37,198 nt of DNA from assembly GCF_000003605.2 (NCBI RefSeq), contig NW_003113883.1:1-37198 (forward strand). Direction: 5' to 3'. Position numbers and translations under genes: made by a program. Positions 25,726 through 34,820 of the stretch are shown here, one piece after another. The notes beneath the pieces were generated by a model. It did not search any database. It had not been told where the DNA came from and was given only the letters and a program-made list of their open reading frames with translations. Numbering within the stretch: position 1 is the first letter of the stretch; each line of letters starts with the position of its first letter. The DNA is from Saccoglossus kowalevskii. Lineage: Eukaryota; Hemichordata; Enteropneusta; Harrimaniidae.

Positions 25726-26020
25726 GGTATATTCTTCCATTCAAAAATACTATTGACCACACACACTACGTTATTAGTAATACTGGTATACACTTTAAGT
25801 CAAGAATACTATTGACCACACACACTACGTGATTAGTAATACTGGTATATTCTTTGAGTCAAGAATACTATTGACCACACACACTACGTGATTAGTAATA
25901 CTGGTATATTCTTTAAGTCAAGAATACAATTGACAACACACACAACGTGATTAGTAATACTGGTATATTCTTTAAGTCAAGAATACTATTGTCCACACAC
26001 ACTAAGTGATTAGTAATATT
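25726..26020. repeat. Block 15: 5 monomers, chimeric junction
   Basis: Order: V-P-H-Q-Nt, exactly 5 x 59. The V is preceded by CTGG instead of the usual TTGG and is followed by a P unit (M1-type head), yet the rest is the M2 tail H-Q-Nt. It reads as an exchange joining an M1-family head to an M2-family tail. Confidence 0.88.
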
Positions 26021-28739
26021 GGTATATTCTTCCATTCAAAAATACTATTGACCACACACACTACGTTATTAGTAATACTGGTATACTCTTTAAGTCAAGA
26101 ATACTATTGACCACACACACTACGTGATTAGTAATACTGGTATATTCTTCAAGTAAAGAATACTATTGACCACAAACAATACGTGATTAGTAATACTGGT
26201 ATATTCTTTAAGTCAAGAATACTATTGACCACACACACTACGTGATTAGTAATACTGGTATATTCTTTGAGTCAAGAATACTATTGACCACACACACTAC
26301 GTGATTAGTAATACAGGTTATATTATTTAAGTCAAGAATACTATTGACCACACACACTACGTGATTAGTAATACTGGTATATTCTTAGAGTCAAGAATAC
26401 TATTGGCCACACACACTACGTGATTAGTAATACTGGTATATTCTTTAAGTCAAGAATACTATTGTCCACACACACTACGTGATTAGTAATACTGGTATAT
26501 TCTTTGAGTCAAGAATACTATTGACCACACACACTACGTGATTAGTAATACTGGTATATTATTTAAGTCAAGAATACTATTGACCACACACACTGCGTGA
26601 TTAGTAATACTGGTATATACTTAGAGTCAAGAATACTATTGACCACACACACTGCGTGATTAGTAATACTGGTATATTCTTTGAGTCAAGAATACTATTG
26701 TCCACACACACTACGTGATTAGTAATACTGGTATATTCTTTAAGTCAAGAATACTATTGACCACACACACTACGTGATTAGTAATACTGGTATATTCTTT
26801 GAGTCAAGAATACTATTGACCACACACACTACGTGATTAGTAATACAGGTATATTATTTAAGTCAAAAATACTATTGACCACACACACTACGTGATTAGT
26901 AATACTGGTATATTCTTAGAGTCAAGAATACTATTGGCCACACACACTACGTGATTAGTAATACTGGTATATTCTTTAAGTCAAGAATACTATTGTCCAC
27001 ACACACTACGTGATTAGTAATACTGGTATATTCTTTGAGTCAAGAATACTATTGACCACACACACTACGTGATTAGTAATACTGGTATATTATTTAAGTC
27101 AAGAATACTATTGACCACACACACTGCGTGATTAGTAATACTGGTATATACTTAGAGTCAAGAATACTATTGACCACACACACTGCGTGATTAGCAATAC
27201 TGGTATATTCTTTAAGTCAAGAATACTATTGACCACACACACTACGTGATTAGTAATACTGGTATATTCTTCGAGTCAAGAATACTATTGACCACACACA
27301 TTACGTGATTAGTAATACTGGTATATTCTTTGAGTCAAGAATACTATTGACCACACACACTGCGTGATTAGTAATACTGGTATATTCTTTGAGTCAAGAA
27401 TACTACTGACCACACACACTACGTGATTAGTAATACTGGTATATTCTTCGAGTCAAGAATACTACTGACCACACACACTACGTGATTAGTAATACTGGTA
27501 TATTCTTAGAGTCAAGAATACTATTGACCACACACACTACGTGATTAGTAATACTGGTATATTATTTAAGTCAAGAATACTATTGACCACACACACTACG
27601 TGATTAGTAATACTGGTATATTCTTAGAGTCAAGAATACTATTGGCCACACACACTACGTGATTAGTAATACTGGTATATTCTTTAAGTCAAGAATACTA
27701 TTGTCCACACACACTACGTGATTAGTAATACTGGTATAATTCTTTGAGTCAAGAATACTATTGACCACACACACTACGTGATTAGTAATACTGGTATATT
27801 ATTTAAGTCAAGAATACTATTGACCACACCCCACTGCGTGATTAGTAATAACTGGTATATACTTAGAAGTCAAGAATACTATTGACCACACACACTGCGT
27901 GATTAGTAATACTGGTATATTCTTTAAGTCAAGAATACTATTGACCACACACACTACGTGATTAGTAATACTGGTATATTCTTCGAGTCAAGAATACTAT
28001 TGACCACACACATTACGTGATTAGTAATACTGGTATATTCTTTGAGTCAAGAATACTATTGACCACACACACTACGTGATTAGTAATACTGGTATATTCT
28101 TCGAGTCAAGAATACTACTGACCACACACACTACGTGATTAGTAATACTGGTATATTCTTAGAGTCAAGAATACTATTGACCACACACACTACGTGATTA
28201 GTAATACTGGTATATTATTTAAGTCAAGAATACTATTGACCACACACACTACGTGATTAGTAATACTGGTATATTATTTAAGTCAAGAATACTATTGACC
28301 ACACACACTACGTGATTAGTAATACTGGTATATTCTTAGAGTCAAGAATACTATTGGCCACACACACTACGTGATTAGTAATACTGGTATATTCTTTAAG
28401 TCAAGAATACTATTGTCCACACACACTACGTGATTAGTAATACTGGTATATTCTTTGAGTCAAGAATACTATTGACCACACACACTACGTGATTAGTAAT
28501 ACTGGTATATTATTTAAGTCAAGAATACTATTGACCACACACACTGCGTGATTAGTAATACTGGTATATACTTAGAGTCAAGAATACTATTGACCACACA
28601 CACTGCGTGATTAGTAATACTGGTATATTCTTTGAGTCAAGAATACTATTGTCCACACACACTACGTGATTAGTAATACTGGTATATTCTTTAAGTCAAG
28701 AATACAATTGACCACACACACTACGTGATTAGTAATATT
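26021..28739. repeat. Block 16: 46 monomers dominated by the W-Rg-Nt-H-Wg-Y cassette
   Basis: Order: V-Pk-Bk-N-H-W-Rg-Nt-H-Wg-Y-Ht-N-H-W-Rg-Nt-H-Wg-Y-N-S-H-H-S-R-W-Rg-Nt-H-Wg-Y-N-S-H-S-R-W-W-Rg-Nt-H-Wg-Y-Ht-N. The six-unit cassette W-Rg-Nt-H-Wg-Y occurs four times, with TTGGCC marks at 26405, 26936, 27644 and 28356. Spacings are 9, 12 and 12 units, the last with 4 extra bases. One extra T lies near 26319, and four single-base insertions fall within 27735-27867. Confidence 0.9.
27735..27867. other. Cluster of four single-base insertions
   Basis: GTATAATTC, CACACCCCACTG, TAATAACTGG and TTAGAAGTC each add one base within about 135 bp spanning an H, a Wg and a Y unit. The flanking M1-like cassette copies at 26464, 28415 and 30067 have none of them. 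Confidence 0.8.
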
Positions 28740-29565
28740 GGTATATTCTTCCATTCAAAAATACTATTGACCACACACACTACGTTATTAGTAATACTGG
28801 TATACACTTTAAGTCAAGAATACTATTGACCACACACACTACGTGATTAGTAATACTGGTATATTCTTCAAGTCAAGAATACTATTGACCACAAACAATA
28901 CGTGATTAGTAATACTGGTATATTCTTTAAGTCAAGAATACTATTGACCACACACACTACGTGATTAGTAATACTGGTATATTCTTTGAGTCAAGAATAC
29001 TATTGACCACACACACCACGTGATTAGTAATACAGGTATATTATTTAAGTCAAAAATACTATTGACCACACACACTACGTGATTAGTAATACTGGTATAT
29101 TCTTAGAGTCAAGAATACTATTGGCCGCACACACTACGTGATTAGTAATACTGGTATATTCTTTAAGTCAAGAATACTATTGTCCACACACACTACGTGA
29201 TTAGTAATACTGGTATATTCTTTGAGTCAAGAATACTATTGACCACACACACTACGTGATTAGTAATACTGGTATATTATTTAAGTCAAGAATACTATTG
29301 ACCACACACACTGCGTGATTAGTAATACTGGTATATACTTAGAGTCAAGAATACTATTGACCACACACACTGCGTGATTAGCAATACTGGTATATTCTTT
29401 AAGTCAAGAATACTATTGACCACACACACTACGTGATTAGTAATACTGGTATATTCTTCGAGTCAAGAATACTATTGACCACACACATTACGTGATTAGT
29501 AATACTGGTATATTCTTTGAGTCAAGAATACTATTGACCACACACACTACGTGATTAGTAATATT
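28740..29565. repeat. Block 17: complete 14-monomer M1 module
   Basis: Order: V-P-B-N-H-W-Rg-Nt-H-Wg-Y-N-S-H, exactly 14 x 59 = 826 bp and followed by another V. Diagnostic marks are TACACTTT in P, AAACAAT in B, AATACAGG after H, AAAAATA in W, TTGGCC in R, TGCGTG in W and Y, TTAGCAAT after Y, CATTACG in S and AATATTGG after the last H. Other full copies start at 13868, 31100 and 31928. Here H has CACCACGTG (near 29014) and Rg has GGCCGC (29123), private changes. Confidence 0.92.
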
Positions 29566-30863
29566 GGTATATTCTTCCATTCAAAAATACTATTGACCAC
29601 ACACACTACGTTATTAGTAATACTGGTATATTCTTTAAGTCAAGAATACTATTGACCACACACACTACGTGATTAGTAATACTGGTATATTCTTCGAGTC
29701 AAGAATACTATTGACCACACACATTACGTGATTAGTAATACTGGTATATTCTTTGAGTCAAGAATACTATTGACCACACACACTACGTGATTAGTAATAC
29801 TGGTATATTCTTCGAGTCAAGAATACTACTGACCACACACACTACGTGATTAGTAATACTGGTATATTCTTAGAGTCAAGAATACTATTGACCACACACA
29901 CTACGTGATTAGTAATACTGGTATATTATTTAAGTCAAGAATACTATTGACCACACACACTACGTGATTAGTAATACTGGTATATTCTTAGAGTCAAGAA
30001 TACTATTGGCCACACACACTACGTGATTAGTAATACTGGTATATTCTTTAAGTCAAGAATACTATTGTCCACACACACTACGTGATTAGTAATACTGGTA
30101 TATTCTTTGAGTCAAGAATACTATTGACCACACACACTACGTGATTAGTAATACTGGTATATTATTTAAGTCAAGAATACTATTGACCACACACACTGCG
30201 TGATTAGTAATACTGGTATATACTTAGAGTCAAGAATACTATTGACCACACACACTGCGTGATTAGTAATACTGGTATATTCTTTGAGTCAAGAATACTA
30301 TTGTCCACACACACTACGTGATTAGTAATACTGGTATATTCTTTGAGTCAAGAATACTATAGACCACACACACTACGTGATTAGTAATACTGGTATATTC
30401 TTTAAGTCAAGAATACTATTGACCACACACACTACGTGATTAGTAATACTGGTATATTCTTTAAGTCAAGAATACTACTGTCCACACACACTACGTGATT
30501 AGTAATGCTGGTATATTCTTTGAGTCAAGAATACTATAGACCACACACACTACGTGATTAGTAATACTGGTATATTCTTTAAGTCAAGAATACTATTGAC
30601 CACACACACTACGTGATTAGTAATACTGGTATATTCTTTAAGTCAATAATACTATTGACCACACACACTACGTGATTAGTAATACTGGTATATTCTTTGA
30701 GTCAAGAATACTATTGACCACACACACTACGTGATTAGTAATACTGGTATATTCTTTAAGTCAAGAATACAATTGACCACACACACAACGTGATTAGTAA
30801 TACTGGTATATTCTTTAAGTCAAGAATACTATTGTCCACACACACTAAGTGATTAGTAATATT
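29566..30863. repeat. Block 18: 22 monomers with an M1-derived start missing ten units
   Basis: Order: V-N-S-H-S-R-W-Rg-Nt-H-Wg-Y-Ht-Hx-N-Nt-Hx-N-N-H-Q-Nt. The V is followed directly by N-S-H, so units 2-11 of M1 are missing relative to block 21. From 29625 onward it is collinear with 32577 onward for about 25 units, at offset 2952. Q here has ACAATTGACC with CACACAACG, a form intermediate between Q and other units. Confidence 0.9.
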
Positions 30864-31099
30864 GGTATATTCTTCCATTCAAAAATACTATTGACCACAC
30901 ACACTACGTTATTAGTAATACTGGTATACTCTTTAAGTGAAGAATAATATTGACCACACACACTACGTGATTAGTAATACTGGTATATTCTTCAAGTAAA
31001 GAATACTATTGACCACAAACAATACGTGATTAGTAATACTGGTATATTCTTTAAGTCAAGAATACTATTGACCACACACACTACGTGATTAGTAATATT
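30864..31099. repeat. Block 19: 4 monomers, M2 head cut short
   Basis: Order: V-Pk-Bk-N, exactly 4 x 59. The Pk unit has GTGAAGAATAATA, as at 20890 and 33880. The N unit ends in AATATTGG and leads straight into the V of an M1 module, so this is a junction between an M2 head and M1. It gives the shortest V-to-V spacing in the window. Confidence 0.9.
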
Positions 31100-31927
31100 G
31101 GTATATTCTTCCATTCAAAAATACTATTGACCACACACACTACGTTATTAGTAATACTGGTATACACTTTAAGTCAAGAATACTATTGACCACACACACT
31201 ACGTGATTAGTAATACTGGTATATTCTTCAAGTCAAGAATACTATTGACCACAAACAATACGTGATTAGTAATACTGGTATATTCTTTAAGTCAAGAATA
31301 CTATTGACCACACACACTACGTGATTAGTAATACTGGTATATTCTTTGAGTCAAGAATACTATTGACCACACACACTACGTGATTAGTAATACAGGTATA
31401 TTATTTAAGTCAAAAATACTATTGACCACACACACACTACGTGATAAGTAATACTGGTATATTCTTAGAGTCAAGAATACTATTGGCCACACACACTACG
31501 TGATTAGTAATACTGGTATATTCTTTAAGTCAAGAATACTATTGTCCACACACACTACGTGATTAGTAATACTGGTATATTCTTTGAGTCAAGAATACTA
31601 TTGACCACACACACTACGTGATTAGTAATACTGGTATATTATTTAAGTCAAGAATACTATTGACCACACACACTGCGTGATTAGTAATACTGGTATATAC
31701 TTAGAGTCAAGAATACTATTGACCACACACACTGCGTGATTAGCAATACTGGTATATTCTTTAAGTCAAGAATACTATTGACCACACACACTACGTGATT
31801 AGTAATACTGGTATATTCTTCGAGTCAAGAATACTATTGACCACACACATTACGTGATTAGTAATACTGGTATATTCTTTGAGTCAAGAATACTATTGAC
31901 CACACACACTACGTGATTAGTAATATT
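31100..31927. repeat. Block 20: M1 module, tandem copy one
   Basis: Order: V-P-B-N-H-W-Rg-Nt-H-Wg-Y-N-S-H, 14 units, 828 bp because of one extra CA in the W unit near 31425-31440, where GTGATAAG also appears. It is followed immediately by another M1 copy at 31928, the only place where two full M1 modules stand in tandem. Confidence 0.92.
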
Positions 31928-33815
31928 GGTATATTCTTCCATTCAAAAATACTATTGACCACACACACTACGTTATTAGTAATACTGGTATACACTTTAA
32001 GTCAAGAATACTATTGACCACACACACTACGTGATTAGTAATACTGGTATATTCTTCAAGTCAAGAATACTATTGACCACAAACAATACGTGATTAGTAA
32101 TACTGGTATATTCTTTAAGTCAAGAATACTATTGACCACACACACTACGTGATTAGTAATACTGGTATATTCTTTGAGTCAAGAATACTATTGACCACAC
32201 ACACTACGTGATTAGTAATACAGGTATATTATTTAAGTCAAAAATACTATTGACCACACACACTACGTGATTAGTAATACTGGTATATTCTTAGAGTCAA
32301 GAATACTATTGGCCACACACACTACGTGATTAGTAATACTGGTATATTCTTTAAGTCAAGAATACTATTGTCCACACACACTACGTGATTAGTAATACTG
32401 GTATATTCTTTGAGTCAAGAATACTATTGACCACACACACTACGTGATTAGTAATACTGGTATATTATTTAAGTCAAGAATACTATTGACCACACACACT
32501 GCGTGATTAGTAATACTGGTATATACTTAGAGTCAAGAATACTATTGACCACACACACTGCGTGATTAGCAATACTGGTATATTCTTTAAGTCAAGAATA
32601 CTATTGACCACACACACTACGTGATTAGTAATACTGGTATATTCTTCGAGTCAAGAATACTATTGACCACACACATTACGTGATTAGTAATACTGGTATA
32701 TTCTTTGAGTCAAGAATACTATTGACCACACACACTACGTGATTAGTAATACTGGTATATTCTTCGAGTCAAGAATACTACTGACCACACACACTACGTG
32801 ATTAGTAATACTGGTATATTCTTAGAGTCAAGAATACTATTGACCACACACACTACGTGATTAGTAATACTGGTATATTATCTAAGTCAAGAATACTATT
32901 GACCACACACACTACGTGATTAGTAATACTGGTATATTCTTAGAGTCAAGAATACTATTGGCCACACACACTACGTGATTAGTAATACTGGTATATTCTT
33001 TAAGTAAAGAATACTATTGTCCACACACACTACGTGATTAGTAATACTGGTATATTCTTTGAGTCAAGAATACTATTGACCACACACACTACGTGATTAG
33101 TAATACTGGTATATTATTTAAGTCAAGAATACTATTGACCACACACACTGCGTGATTAGTAATACTGGTATATACTAAGAGTCAAGAATACTATTGACCA
33201 CACACACTGCGTGATTAGTAATACTGGTATATTCTTTGAGTCAAGAATACTATTGTCCACACACACTACGTGATTAGTAATACTGGTATATTCTTTGAGT
33301 CAAGAATACTATAGACCACACACACTACGTGATTAGTAATACTGGTATATTCTTTAAGTCAAGAATACTATTGACCACACACACTACGTGATTAGTAATA
33401 CTGGTATATTCTTTAAGTCAAGAATACTATTGTCCACACACACTACGTGATTAGTAATACTGGTATATTCTTTGAGTCAAGAATACTATAGACCACACAC
33501 ACTACGTGATTAGTAATACTGGTATATTCTTTAAGTCAAGAATACTATTGACCACACACACTACGTGATTAGTAATACTGGTATATTCTTTAAGTCAATA
33601 ATACTATTGACCACACACACTACGTGATTAGTAATACTGGTATATTCTTTGAGTCAAGAATACTATTGACCACACACACTACGTGATTAGTAATACTGGT
33701 ATATTCTTTAAGTCAAGAATACAATTGACAACACACACAACGTGATTAGTAATACTGGTATATTCTTTAAGTCAAGAATACTATTGTCCACACACACTAA
33801 GTGATTAGTAATATT
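31928..33815. repeat. Block 21: 32 monomers, second tandem M1 plus M2 tail
   Basis: Order: V-P-B-N-H-W-Rg-Nt-H-Wg-Y-N-S-H-S-R-W-Rg-Nt-H-Wg-Y-Ht-Hx-N-Nt-Hx-N-N-H-Q-Nt, exactly 32 x 59 = 1888 bp. Units 1-14 are M1. Units 15-22 repeat the S-R-W-Rg-Nt-H-Wg-Y cassette. Units 26-32 are the M2 tail. The first 19 units match 13868-14988, and units 12-32 match 29625-30863. Confidence 0.92.
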
Positions 33816-34820
33816 GGTATATTCTTCCATTCAAAAATACTATTGACCACACACACTACGTTATTAGTAATACTGGTATACTCTTTAAGTGAAGAATAAT
33901 ATTGACCACACACACTACGTGATTAGTAATACTGGTATATTCTTCAAGTAAAGAATACTATTGACCACAAACAATACGTGATTAGTAATACTGGTATATT
34001 CTTTAAGTCAAGAATACTATTGACCACACACACTACGTGATTAGTAATACTGGCATATTCTTTGAGTCAAGAATACTATTGTCCACACACACTACGTGAT
34101 TAGTAATACTGGTATATTCTTTGAGTCAAGAATACTATTGACCACACACACTACGTGATTTGTAATACAGGTATATTATTTAAGTCAAGAATACTATTGA
34201 CCACACACACTACGTGATTAGTAAATACTGGTATATTCTTTGAGTCAAGAATACTATTGACCACACACACTACGTGATTAGTAATACTGGTATATTCTTT
34301 GAGTCAAGAAATACTATTGTCCACACACACTACGTTATTAGTAATACTGGTATACTCTTTAAGTCAAGAATACTATTGACCACACACACTACGTGATTAG
34401 TAATACTGGTATATTCTTTAAGTCAAGAATACTATTGTCCACACACACTACGTGATTAGTAATACTGGTATATTCTTTGAGTCAAGAATACTATAGACCA
34501 CACACACTACGTGATTAGTAATACTGGTATATTCTTTAAGTCAAGAATACTATTGACCACACACACTACGTGATTAGTAATACTGGTATATTCTTTAAGT
34601 CAAGAATACTATTGACCACACACACTACGTGATTAGTAATACTGGTATATTCTTTGAGTCAAGAATACTATTGACCACACACACTACGTGATTAGTAATA
34701 CTGGTATATTCTTTAAGTCAAGAATACAATTGACAACACACACAACGTGATTAGTAATACTGGTATATTCTTTAAGTCAAGAATACTATTGTCCACACAC
34801 ACTAAGTGATTAGTAATATT
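33816..34820. repeat. Block 22: 17-monomer M2 module, second full copy
   Basis: Order: V-Pk-Bk-N-Ht-H-W-H-Ht-Pk-Nt-Hx-N-N-H-Q-Nt. It matches 21891-22893 unit for unit except unit 9, which reads CTTTGAGTC instead of CTTCGATTC while keeping TTGTCC and CGTTATT. Pk carries GTGAAGAATAATA and Ht begins GGCATATTC, as at 20831. Two single A insertions (near 34226 and 34310) give 1005 bp. Confidence 0.92.

Noticed and set aside
1949-33048. A regular super-period of about 18-19 kb
   Set aside because: Two segment pairs have offsets of 18,882 and 18,060 and a third 18,168 (4726/22894). Other V monomers do not line up at any of these, so separate copying events explain the data better.
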